From Rutidosis leptorrhynchoides (Eukaryota > Streptophyta > Magnoliopsida > Asterales > Asteraceae), in assembly GCF_046630445.1 (NCBI RefSeq), contig NC_092336.1, forward strand, positions 208,539,001 to 208,603,000: DNA of 64,000 nt, in the 5' to 3' direction. How positions within the stretch are numbered: the stretch's first letter is position 1; every line of letters begins with the position of its first letter. Of the stretch, positions 37,556-50,340 are shown one piece after another. A program made the translations under genes and the position numbers. The notes below the pieces were generated by a model that saw only the letters and a list, made by a program, of their open reading frames with translations, did no database searches and was not told the DNA's origin.

Positions 37556-39199
37556 TTACTTTTCTGACTAAATACCCTGACTGATTATTTTTAACCCGTG
37601 TTCTATTTCTCTTCATAAACCTAAAACCCATTTTATCATCATCTCATTTATCCTAATTATCATCACAACCATCATCTAAATCATAATCATAATCATAATC
37701 ATTCAATTTCCTCATCGGTTTATCAATATCATCATCAACGCTAATAATCAAACTATCATCATCATTGAATCGTTTTTTTTAACAGCAAGTACCAACTGGG
37801 TCTCGTGTGACGACCCGGGAATTTCTGACTAAATTTAAACTTAATCTTTATATGAATTCGACACGATAAGCAAAGTCTATAATATTGAGTCTTAAAATGA
37901 TTGAACTAGTTTATGAAATTATCTGACCTTTGACTATTCCCGACGATTCACGAACAATTATTCGTAAATAAATATATATATAAAGATACATATAGGAATA
38001 TATAAGATTATGATTTAATAAGGTATACTTTTAATTAATTAGAATTTAATAATTAGGATAATTAAGTTACTGTTAAAATATGAATATATATAAATAAGTA
38101 TAGGGTGATATATAAAAATTTATAAATACTAAATATTCAATATATGTTATTATATAATATATACTATATAGCTAGTAAATAGGATATAATTTATAAATTG
38201 TAATATTAAGATCTTAAATGTAAATATAAGTTGGTATATTAACATTGTTATTTTTATTACTAATATTAATGTAATATTACTATCAGTATTATTTATTAAT
38301 TTACAGATATGAAATCTGATACATTTTATTTATTATAATGATATTAATACTAATATTATAGTTATCATTATTATTAATTATTATTAAACTTATTACTTTC
38401 ATTAAAAATTATCATATTTTTTGTTATTAATAATATTATCATAATATATTATCACCTTATCTAATTGACATCTATATTTATAATATGCACAGAATATATA
38501 TTTTATATATCCAGCTCATCCACTGTTTTTATTTTTGGCTTCTTGTTTAGAAATCGTTGTATAGCAGTAGAAATGGTACAAATCAGTAGATTAACAAAGA
38601 AATCAGTATCCATCTGTTTCTACTTTTTCTCTTATTTTTGTTTGATTCCTTTATTTGATTTACTTGTCTGAATTTGTTACACATCTCAATCGAACGTACA
38701 ATTCTTGTTACATGCCACTATTTGATTTTTAAATCTTCCTCCTGTCTTCATTCTCTGTTCAATTTTTCCTGACAACTTTTCCTATCAACATAATAACGAA
38801 TCATCATAGTTGTTAGGGGAGGGATCCCACATTTTTTTCTCTACTAACATAATTGAACCATAATCTCCACCACTCAAACAACCATTGTGGAACACCAATA
38901 TTTATCATCATCAAATTCAACATTTACTGCTATCATACCTTCTTATTTTCTTTTAGCTCGTCAATCAAACCACCACCAACTTACTCTCTATCTCCTCGTG
39001 TTTTTCCTGCTTTTGATTCAAATGCAACAACAACCCACGAACTCATTTACTGTTAACCTGCTACAACCATTAATGGTTTTCAATCTCCACATATTGACAA
39101 ACGAACAAAGAACTTACTAAAAACCTGCGGTTTCTGTTACTATTCAAAACCAAAAACAAGGAACCTATATTGATTTATAATACCTTGATTAGAACTCAT

Positions 39200-41471
39200 T
39201 GTAGCGACCCGACCAAATCGTCATTGACGGCGCCGTCTACTTAGGTCCCGTTACGTGGTCATAAGTCTTTAAAACAACGTTTGACCAAAAGATATGTCGC
39301 ATTCATTTCAAATGTAAAGGTTGTTCAAGTTTACAAGAATAGTTCCACCACAAGTTACGATACAAAGTTTTAAGTACAAATGAAACTTATGCGACACAAT
39401 TTAAAAGTATCCAAAAGACGCTCCATGTATGCATATATACTCGACATCCAATGCAAGTATCAAAATAATGAGCGGAAGCATGTATCATGTATCGTTCAAG
39501 GACCTGAGAAAAACATAGAAATCTGTCAACGAAAACGTTGGTGAAATCATAGGTTTAAGTAAGTAAGTACAAGTGAACCACAAGATTTGCATCAATGAAA
39601 TAATAGTAATACATTCCAAAAGTTTGTTTCACGAGCACCCAATTATCAATGCTTAACATTTCTCCCATTGAACCCCATCACTTAGTGCTAGAACATACAC
39701 TGTTTCTCGAAAATATATTTCATTCGTAAACGGTAGCGAACCGTTTGAATGAGGGTTTGTCAAACCCATATGGATCCATACAACATAAGTTCTCGCTTAC
39801 ACCCGGCAAGTGTAACTAATGATAATCGAATTGAGGATTTTGTTCTAAACTCGTATGTAGAATGTTTGTTTTCCTGTACTTGTGTTCACTTAGTAAAAGA
39901 AATGTTTATGTTTTCTCATCCCAAATGTAAGTTCAAAAAGAGTAAAAGTGGGACTATGATCTCACCTTGAGTGCACGTACGAAAAGTACTTCACAAAATA
40001 ACGTGTGCGAAGGATAGTGCTAGTCTTGACCTAAACAAATAGGTCGTATCAATAACGGTAAACACGATAGGTCAAAGATGTTCAATTAGTCCTATGGCTC
40101 GTTACGACTCGATTATTTAGCATGTGAAATCAAATTGTCAAGTTTCATGCAAGATACAAGTATATAAACAAGTTAGGAAGGTTGCATAATCATTTGGTTA
40201 AGTTTGACAAAAAGTCAAACCTCGGTCGGTCAAAGTCAACGAAAAAGTCAACACGTTCGGTTCGTGTCCCGAACTATTTTTCTGAGGTTTTTAATCATGT
40301 ATGAGCATGTTAAGACAAGTTACATGTGAATCGGAGGTGCGTAGCATAGCAAACATTATTCGAAAATTGACCAAGTTGGACAGACCCAAACGGCGCGCCG
40401 CGCGGGTATATGGCGCGCCGCGCCAATACCTGTGCAGAGAATTCTGGCAGTTTTTAAGTTTTATGCACGAACCTAACTTCAAACAATCACCATTTATGAT
40501 CCGCAAACAATCAAGACAAGTATCTTATACCGTTGGGAAGGTAATTTGACGAGGAAAACAACTAAACACATTTCATCAATCAATCTACCTATTACAACAA
40601 CCAAAACCGCATCTAATGCTTAACATTAACCGCATACAAGTTCATAAATGCAATTCAATGATTCGGGCAACCAATTTACATGAATGATATGCCGTTTCGA
40701 AGGTAATCAAGCATACAATCCAACTAAACACTTACCAATAATAATCCATGGCATTCAATGCATCAAAAGTCCATTTCAAGTTCATCAAACCCTAACCCAA
40801 ATTCACCAAAATCAATAATCAAGTTCATGAAGTTTTCTAAGGCAACCTACACATCAAATTGAAGCTAGTGATGCTAGTAACACAATTAAAACATCAACTT
40901 TTAACATCTAACAACATATGATCATCCAAAATTCAAGAACAACACACCAAAATTCAAGTTCATGATAGTTACACTAAAACAACGAGATCGAGCATATAAA
41001 TCATATATTCATGTTAGACTTGAGCCATAGACACTAATTAACACTTTTATAAGTTAAAAACATCAAGAACACAAAATCTAGTGATTTTAGAAAGTTACCC
41101 AAATGAGATGAAGTTGGTACCAAAATGAAGAGGATGAAGAGAGGATCACAAATATGTAGTTTATTTTGTTGTAAGCCTCCTAGATCGAATTTAGATGATG
41201 ATTGAATGTATTTGGAAATTGGGTGTGTGTTCTTGCTAGAGAGAAAGAGAGAGAGATGGAGATGATAATGAATGGGTGAAAGGGGTTTGACCCTTTGACC
41301 TAGTCAAGGGTTTGATCCCTTGTCAAGTTTAGTCCCTCAACTTTCGTTCGGGTGCGGGAATTACCTAAACGAGATAATTTAAAACGCGTATCAACGGGAG
41401 ATGTTATAAACATATAACGGACTTTATATTAGTATAACGGAAAAGTAAATGGAAAAAGGCGGGATGTTACA
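39200..41471 (-). repeat. Element D 3' LTR
   Basis: 2,272 bp, TG...CA. It contains the GC block pair (40,391-40,404 and 40,412-40,424). The same family makes the LTR at window position 1-2212. Confidence 0.95.
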
Positions 41472-41506
41472 TTACCTACTCCTTAAAAGAAATTTCGTCC
41501 CGAAAT

Positions 41507-44500
41507 TTAAGTAGGCGTAGTAGTCGTTGTTTCTTCCTCGAGATCTTGCGTTTCCGAATTCACGAATAGATGAGGATACTTCCTTTGCATTTGATCTTGT
41601 CTTTCCCAAGTAAACTCGGGTCCTCTTTTGGCATTCCAACGAACCTTGACAATCGGGATTCGGCTTTGTTTCAATGTCTTGACGGAGGTGTCCACAATTT
41701 CAACCGGTTCCTCCACAAAATGAAGTTTGTCATCAATAGTAAGTTCTTCGAGAGGGATGACGATATCGGGTTCGGCAAGACACTTTTTCAAGTTAGATAC
41801 ATGGAAGGTAGGATGAACGGAGTTCAATTGAGGCGGAAGATCTAAACGATAAGCAACGGTTCCAATACGCTCCAAGATTTCGAAAGGACCAATATACCGC
41901 GGATTTAGCTTCCCGCGTTTCCCAAAACGGATTACACCTTTCCAAGGCGCGACTTTTAACATTACTCGGTCACCGAATTGAAATTCAAGATCGTTGCGTC
42001 GTTTGTCGGTATAGCTCTTTTGACGACTTCGGGCCGTCCTAAGCCTATCTCGGATTTGAACGATTTTCTCGGTGGTTTCGTGAATGAGTTCGGGTCCGGT
42101 GATTTGCACGTCGCCTACCTCGGCCCAACAAAGAGGTGAACGACATTTGCGGCCATATAGCGCTTCAAAAGGTGCGGCTTTAATACTCGCGTGATAACTA
42201 TTGTTGTAAGAGAACTCGGCGAGAGGTAAGTGCTTGTCCCAAGCTTTTCCGAAATCAACCACGCAAGCTCGTAACATGTCCTCTAAGGTTTGAATTGTAC
42301 GTTCGCTTTGTCCATCAGTTTGAGGATGATATGCGGTGCTCATGTCTAAACGCGTTCCCAACGCTTCTTGCAATGTACGCCAAAATCTAGAAACGAAACG
42401 GCCATCTCGGTCGGAGATAATCGATAAAGGTACACCGTGTCGGGCTACGATCTCCTTAATGTAAAGTTGTGCAAGTTTCTCCATTTTGTCCGTTTCTTTC
42501 ATGGCAAGGAAGTGTGCGGATTTGGTGAGACGGTCAACAATAACCCAAATGGTATCATAACCGCCCGTCGTTTTTGGTAGCTTGGTGATAAAATCCATCG
42601 TTATTCTTTCCCACTTCCATTGCGGGATCTCGGGTTGTTGAAGTAGTCCGGACGGTCTTTGGTGTTCGGCTTTGACTTTGGAACATGTCAAACACTTGGA
42701 AACATAAGTAGCTACGTCCCTTTTGATGTTCGGCCACCAATATAGTTGTTTAAGGTCGTGGTACATCTTATTGGCACCGGGGTGAATCGAGTATCGTGAC
42801 TTATGGGCTTCATCTAAAATAAGGCTTCGTAGATCCCCATAACTAGGCACCCAAATTCTTCCGGCGAAATATCGGAGTCCGGTTTCTTTAACTTCGAATC
42901 GAGAGGTGAGGACGTTCAAGTGTTCGAGAGAGATGTTTTCATCCTTGAGAGCCTCATCTTGGGCTACCCGAATTTGGCTATTAAGGTTGGTGTGAATGGT
43001 GATGTTTAAAGCTCGGACACGGAGAGGCACCGCTCTTTCTTTTCGACTTAAGGCATCGGCTACTACATTTGCCTTCCCGGGATGGTAACGAAGCTCGCAA
43101 TCGTAATCGTTTAAGGTTTCAATCCACCTTCGTTGCCTCATGTTTAGTTGCTTTTGATCGAAAATGTGTTGAAGGCTTTTGTGATCGGTGAAGATAGTAC
43201 TCTTGGTTCCATAAAGATAGTGTCTCCACATTTTAAGTGCAAAGACAACGGCTCCGAGTTCGAGATCATGTGTCGTATAGTTTCGTTCATGAATTTTGAG
43301 TTGTCGAGAAGCATAAGCAATGACTTTCGTTCGTTGCATCAATACACACCCAAAACCATGTTTTGAGGCATCGCAATATACAACAAAGTCATCATTGCCT
43401 TCGGGAAGTGACAAGATAGGAGCGGTGGTTAGCTTCGTTTTCAAGATTTGGAATGCGGATTCATGTTCGGTCGCCCAAATGAATTTCTTTCCCTTGTGAG
43501 TCAATGCGGTTAGAGGACGTGCAACCAAAGAGAAATTTTCGATGAATCTACGATAGTACCCGGCGAGACCCAAAAATTGACGAATGTGAGTAGGAGTAGT
43601 AGGAGTCTCCCATTTGCTAATGGCTTCGATTTTCGTTGGATCGACTTTAATACCTTGGTCACTTACAACATGACCAAGAAATTGAACTTCCTTTAACCAA
43701 AATTCACACTTGGAGAATTTGGCATAGAGTTGTTCTTGTCTTAAAAGTTCAAGCACAAGTCGGAGATGTTGTTCGTGCTCTTCTTCATTTTTAGAATAGA
43801 TCAATATGTCATCGATGAACACAATAACGAATTTATCGAGATACGGTTTGCACACGCGGTTCATAAGATCCATGAACACCGCCGGTGCGTTAGTGAGACC
43901 AAATGGCATGACAAGGAATTCATAACTACCATAACGAGTTCGGAAAGCGGTTTTGGAGACATCTTCCCCCTTAACCCTCAATTGATGATAACCCGAGCGG
44001 AGATCGATTTTCGAATATACACAAGACCCTTGTAGTTGATCAAAGAGGTCATCGATGCGAGGAAGAGGATATCGGTTCTTAACCGTCAATTTATTTAGTT
44101 CACGATAATCAATGCACATTCGTAGGGATCCGTCTTTCTTTTTAACAAACAAAATCGGAGCGCCCCAAGGTGAATGGCTAGGTTGGATAAAACCACGATC
44201 ATGTAGTTCTTGGATTTGACTTTGCAATTCTTGCATTTCGGATGGAGCAAGTCTATACGGTGTACGTGCTACGGGTGCGGCTCCCGGAATAAGATCGATT
44301 TGGAATTCAACCGGTCGATGAGGCGGAAGACCCGGCAATTCGTCGGGAAATACATCGGAATAGTCACTAACAATTGGCACATCATCGATGTGCTTCTCAT
44401 CGGACTCGACTTTGTTAACGTGAGCAAGGATCGCAAAACAACCCTTACGGAGTAGTTTTCTAACTTTAATACACGAAACGAGGTTGAGTCCGGTGCAACT

Positions 44501-44728
44501 CTTATCGCCATAGACGATCAAAGGTTCACCATTCTCGATAGGAATTCGGATTGCGTTAAGATCACAAAGAATGTGAGATTTCGTTTTGACTAACCAATTC
44601 ATACCGATTATTACATCAAAGCTTCCTAGTTCCATGGGTATCAAGTCAATTTCAAATTTCTTACCCAAAATGTTTATCGTACACCCCCGGTAATATGTGT
44701 CGGCACTTAATAGTTTCCCGTTAGCCAC
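41507..44728 (-). mobile_element. Element D pol part
   Basis: A minus-strand coding stretch of about 1,070 residues. Going downstream it shows the later protease region, reverse transcriptase ([19 protein letters not shown] and [10 protein letters not shown]), RNase H ([15 protein letters not shown]), an integrase zinc finger ([11 protein letters not shown] ... CLTCSK), the integrase core ([20 protein letters not shown]) and a C-terminal chromodomain-like segment ([16 protein letters not shown]). This order (integrase after RNase H) defines Ty3/gypsy. Confidence 0.95.
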
Positions 44729-45820
44729 TTGTGGTATCTAATGGAAGAGGTGGAGTGCTAAAAGAAGGAGTCAAAGTCTTGGATACAAAGCATTTATCGG
44801 CACCTGAATCGAATAAGCAAGAGACATAAGAATTGTTGAGAAGAAACGTACCCGTGACTAGTTCAGTGTCATCCCGGGCTTCCTCGGTGTTTATGTTGAA
44901 AGCTCGGCCGCGCGTATTGGGGTTATCTTTCTTCTTTGGGCATGCATTTCTATAATGACCCGTTTGGCCACATTCGTAACAAGTGCCCGTCTTTGGTGCA
45001 TTGGGCCACTTTCGAGCGACGGGAGTGGCACTTTTACAATCGTTGGCCTTATGACCAACTCCTTGGCACCGGTGGCAAATTAACTTACTACATTCGCCAA
45101 AGTGATGTTTGTTGCATTTGTTGCAAAGAGGTAGGTTCCCGGCATAACCCCTCTTGCCGTCGGAGGTGTAAGGCTTCTTAGCAAAGTTGTTGTTGTTGCT
45201 TGATTGGGAGGGTTCCCACTTTCTTTTGTTGCCGCCCGATTTATCCTCGGCCTTAGGTGCCGGAACTACGATTTCGTCAACCGTTTCAATTAGTTGACGA
45301 GCCATGTTCATAGCGGCTTGATGAGTAGTGGGTTTGGATGACATCACCCCTTGTTTGATGCTTTTTGGAAGACCGAGCATGTAGAGCTCAATCCTTTGAG
45401 ATTCGGGGTTAACAAGATTAGGACACATCAAGGATAGTTCGGCGAAGCGTTGATTATAAGCTTTAAGATCGTTTCCGACCGCTTTCAAAGCTCTTAGTTC
45501 TTCCTCAAGCTTTCGGGTTTCTTCGCGCGGAAAATATTCAACAATCATCTTTTCCTTTAGATCGGCCCAAGAGAGGGCATGAGCTTCATCGGTACCCACC
45601 GATTGAACATAGGTGTTCCACCATGTTAGAGCAATTCCGGAGAAAGTGTGAGTGGAGTATTTGACCTTGTCTTGGTCCCGACAACCGCTTATGCTAAAGA
45701 CGGCTTCCGTTTGCTCAAACCATCGGGTGAGCACGACCGGTCCCCCGGTTCCATCAAAAGTGTGAGGTTTGCACCCCATGAAAGCTTTATAGGAGCATCC
45801 CTCGTTTGAGTTTCCGGCTC

Positions 45821-45856
<36 letters not shown>

Positions 45857-46004
45857 GGTTGTTATTATTATTGTTGTTGGATGAGTGACCAGCCATGGCC
45901 GCATCTACGGCGGTGGCTATCATCCGTTCGAGAGCTTGTTCGGGAGTTTCATTGCAGCGTACACGACGAGGAGCCATTGTTCCTTCAAGACACAAGAATA
46001 TCAT
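44721..46004 (-). mobile_element. Element D gag part
   Basis: About 425 residues: a capsid-type retrotransposon gag domain (HTFDGTGGPVVLTRWFEQ ... EYFPREETRKLEEELRALK), CCHC zinc knuckles (CHRCQGVGHKANDC and CYECGQTGHYRNAC) and the start of the protease with its FDSGAD motif. Near the N-terminus is a run of about 20 asparagines (with one His) encoded by a GTT-type microsatellite at about 45,820-45,880. Confidence 0.95.
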
Positions 46005-46400
46005 TGATTAGTATTCTCAATAATACTAACCGTGATATAGAATAAAGATAAAGAGAAGTTTTTCCTCGACTCGCCTTAAATTCTTTATGTCATAATGTCG
46101 GAACGTTCATGTGAGTCACCGTAATATAATCCCGGAAATTATATTACCCTGATTCATATGTGCATTCGACATCATTTCATATAGTCAAGGTGGCGCGTCA
46201 ATCAAATTAAACAACGTGAGATTAAGATGAACTAAGAGTAGATATGAGTAGAAGCGTTCGAGTATAAATGCACAAGTAGTCAAGTAATTCCTACTTCAAG
46301 TCTATATGCCGGTTGTAGTCTAGACTCATCAATGTACCCTATGACTCGAGGTTGACACCAATGAACTCTAAATCCCTACAACCAACGCTCTGATACCATC

Positions 46401-48672
46401 TGTAGCGACCCGACCAAATCGTCATTGACGGCGCCGTCTACTTAGGTCCCGTTACGTGGTCATAAGTCTTTAAAACAACGTTTGACCAAAAGATATGTCG
46501 CATTCATTTCAAATGTAAAGGTTGTTCAAGTTTACAAGAATAGTTCCACCACAAGTTACGATACAAAGTTTTAAGTACAAATGAAACTTATGCGACACAA
46601 TTTAAAAGTATCCAAAAGACGCTCCATGTATGCATATATACTCGACATCCAATGCAAGTATCAAAATAATGAGCGGAAGCATGTATCATGTATCGTTCAA
46701 GGACCTGAGAAAAACATAGAAATCTGTCAACGAAAACGTTGGTGAAATCATAGGTTTAAGTAAGTAAGTACAAGTGAACCACAAGATTTGCATCAATGAA
46801 ATAATAGTAATACATTCCAAAAGTTTGTTTCACGAGCACCCAATTATCAATGCTTAACATTTCTCCCATTGAACCCCATCACTTAGTGCTAGAACATACA
46901 CTGTTTCTCGAAAATATATTTCATTCGTAAACGGTAGCGAACCGTTTGAATGAGGGTTTGTCAAACCCATATGGATCCATACAACATAAGTTCTCGCTTA
47001 CACCCGGCAAGTGTAACTAATGATAATCGAATTGAGGATTTTGTTCTAAACTCGTATGTAGAATGTTTGTTTTCCTGTACTTGTGTTCACTTAGTAAAAG
47101 AAATGTTTATGTTTTCTCATCCCAAATGTAAGTTCAAAAAGAGTAAAAGTGGGACTATGATCTCACCTTGAGTGCACGTACGAAAAGTACTTCACAAAAT
47201 AACGTGTGCGAAGGATAGTGCTAGTCTTGACCTAAACAAATAGGTCGTATCAATAACGGTAAACACGATAGGTCAAAGATGTTCAATTAGTCCTATGGCT
47301 CGTTACGACTCGATTATTTAGCATGTGAAATCAAATTGTCAAGTTTCATGCAAGATACAAGTATATAAACAAGTTAGGAAGGTTGCATAATCATTTGGTT
47401 AAGTTTGACAAAAAGTCAAACCTCGGTCGGTCAAAGTCAACGAAAAAGTCAACACGTTCGGTTCGTGTCCCGAACTATTTTTCTGAGGTTTTTAATCATG
47501 TATGAGCATGTTAAGACAAGTTACATGTGAATCGGAGGTGCGTAGCATAGCAAACATTATTCGAAAATTGACCAAGTTGGACAGACCCAAACGGCGCGCC
47601 GCGCGGGTATATGGCGCGCCGCGCCAATACCTGTGCAGAGAATTCTGGCAGTTTTTAAGTTTTATGCACGAACCTAACTTCAAACAATCACCATTTATGA
47701 TCCGCAAACAATCAAGACAAGTATCTTATACCGTTGGGAAGGTAATTTGACGAGGAAAACAACTAAACACATTTCATCAATCAATCTACCTATTACAACA
47801 ACCAAAACCGCATCTAATGCTTAACATTAACCGCATACAAGTTCATAAATGCAATTCAATGATTCGGGCAACCAATTTACATGAATGATATGCCGTTTCG
47901 AAGGTAATCAAGCATACAATCCAACTAAACACTTACCAATAATAATCCATGGCATTCAATGCATCAAAAGTCCATTTCAAGTTCATCAAATCCTAACCCA
48001 AATTCACCAAAATCAATAATCAAGTTCATGAAGTTTTCTAAGGCAACCTACACATCAAATTGAAGCTAGTGATGTTAGTAACACAATTAAAACATCAACT
48101 TTTAACATCTAACAACATATGATCATCCAAAATTCAAGAACAACACACCAAAATTCAAGTTCATGCTAGTTACACTAAAACAACGAGATCGAGCATATAA
48201 ATCATATATTCATGTTAGACTTGAGCCATAGACACTAATTAACACTTTTATAAGTTAAAAACATCAAGAACACAAAATCTAGTGATTTTAGAAAGTTACC
48301 CAAATGAGATGAAGTTGGTACCAAAATGAAGAGGATGAAGAGAGGATCACAAATATGTAGTTTATTTTGTTGTAAGCCTCCTAGATCGAATTTAGATGAT
48401 GATTGAATGAATTTGGAAATTGGGTGTGTGTTCTTGCTAGAGAGAAAGAGAGAGAGATGGAGATGATAATGAATGGGTGAAAGGGGTTTGACCCTTTGAC
48501 CTAGTCAAGGGTTTGATCCCTTGTCAAGTTTAGTCCCTCAACTTTCGTTCGGGTGCGGGAATTACCTAAACGAGATAATTTAAAACGCGTATCAACGGGA
48601 GATGTTATAAACATATAACGGACTTTATATTAGTATAACGGAAAAGTAAATGGAAAAAGGCGGGATGTTACA
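46401..48672 (-). repeat. Element D 5' LTR
   Basis: 2,272 bp, equal in length to its partner. It is followed inward by the tRNA-iMet primer site (46,387-46,398). GC blocks lie at 47,592-47,625. It should hold the element's promoter. Confidence 0.95.
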
Positions 48673-49789
48673 CTCATCATCGTGATCAAAACGCCACCAC
48701 AGCTCACTGCCATTGCCATCCACCATAACAACCGTCTTCACCAACACCACGATATTTTCCTTTCTCTTGTGTTCAAATCACGACCAAATCGACACAACTC
48801 GACACCACCATCGACCACCCCATTATACATACTCCCTCCTTGTTGCTACAACCTGGACCGAATAGATTATATAAAGGAATTGGGTTCTCTATTCTAATAT
48901 GCTAGTGGGAAAGTATAGTGGTATTGTGGGTCAAGAATTCGAATTATATAATATGTTTAGGACGTCCGAAATTTAATATATTTGAGTGTATTAAAGCTAC
49001 TTTATGAAAGCATTGAGGAATTTCGGAATCAAGGCGTGCAAGTGGGACAAGTTAAATTTCCATGGAAGACATCTTACATGCTTTTGATTACTTCTCCATA
49101 GTGGTAGGCCAAAAGGAATCCTTTATTTTTTTTTTAAAAACCGTAAGACTCATATTATAATCATGGGAGACAGCGAATTGCTTTATGCTAATTAATAGTG
49201 AAGTATTGATTATGAAATAGTGAGGTGTGTAGGGTTTCTTGTTAATTGTTATTGTTTCTGCTATTCGCGAATGATGTTACCAGATCACCATAAGTCACGT
49301 CTTCTTCTTCTGTTGGGCTATCTCATGAGTTTCCTGTTGGGCCTATTAATTAAGTGGGTTGGCAAATGAAAAACTGTTACTTGGGCCGTGGTTATTGGTA
49401 ATTTTGGCCGATCCTTTGTTTTGTTTCCTGTTGGGACGATGAAGCTTAGGATATGATCATTTCCATTTGTTTTGCAGCAGAATATATTTTATTCATTATA
49501 CGAAGGGAGTACAAGGAAAAATGGTGATGGTGCTCGCTATATTTGAAGATGATATAGGAGTGATTGTGTTAAATAACAATACTGGGATTATGTCAATAAT
49601 GACATAATGATGATGATCACGTGTATGTTCATGACGATTAAGATTGATTGATAGCTAGATAATGATGATATTTAGGATTCGGGTAGAATGATGGTTATGG
49701 ACGAATTAGATTAAGTGAAGAAGAAGAATAAGGTGAGACAGGAATATTACGGTTTATATATTAATGGGTTTAGTAAAATTTCGGATAAT

Positions 49790-49865
49790 GGGCGACAGCC
49801 CAACTGATTTGGTGTGTTAACGAGTTTTCGAGAGGTCTTGAGTTCGATCCTTGCTTGGTGCATTT
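49790..49865 (+). other. tRNA-like segment with B box in LTR C
   Basis: GAGTTCGATCC at 49,840-49,850 resembles a B box, preceded by GGTGTGTTAACGAGTTTTCG. Its position corresponds to the B box in the A LTRs, which run in the opposite direction. Confidence 0.45.
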
Positions 49866-49899
49866 TTTTTTTCTAATAAAGGCTTATTTGAGGTAGTCT

Positions 49900-50340
49900 T
49901 CAATTTTATTATTATTATTATTATTTTTATTATTGTTATTATTATTACATGTTATGAATATTATTATCACTACTAAAATTAATATTTATATCATTATTAC
50001 TAATATTATAATTATTATTATTATCATCTTAATTAGAAGTATCATAAACATTGTTAGTACTATTAGTAATATTATGAGTATTATTAATTATTGTTGTTGT
50101 TATGTTTATATTAATATTATGAATGTCATTATTATCATTTCAGTTATTATTATGTAATATCACTAAGTAGTAATAGTATTATTATTATCATTATTTTTAT
50201 AAGTATATTATTATTATTATGAATATGATTATTATTATTATTATTATTGTCATTACGAAAATAAAACAAACTATTATTATCATTAATATTAACACTAGTA
50301 ATATCATAATTATTATCACTACTAATATTATCTTGGTATT
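49900..50340. repeat. (ATT)n-rich tract in LTR C
   Basis: Interrupted TTA/ATT trinucleotide repeats over about 440 bases, matching similar tracts in LTRs A and B. Confidence 0.9.

Larger units (their letters stand above)
39200..48672 (-). mobile_element. Element D: young, nearly whole Ty3/gypsy retrotransposon
   Basis: Perfect duplication CTCAT (39,195-39,199 and 48,673-48,677). The two LTRs, 39,200-41,471 and 46,401-48,672, are each 2,272 bp; by eye I found only about four differences (about 99.8% identity), pointing to insertion within roughly the last 0.1 million years at commonly used rates. The primer site for initiator tRNA-Met is at 46,387-46,398. The interior carries gag, protease, reverse transcriptase, RNase H, integrase and a chromodomain-like tail, which places it among chromoviruses, probably Tekay/Del-like. 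It looks nearly whole, with about one break. Confidence 0.95.

Noticed and set aside
37145-37631. Frames of poly-Ile and poly-Leu.
   Set aside because: Artefacts of AAT/ATT trinucleotide arrays within LTR A.
38853-39120. Two overlapping plus-strand frames resembling a short signal-peptide protein.
   Set aside because: They lie in solo LTR C, upstream of the D insertion, with no conserved domain; the LTR context explains the sequence.
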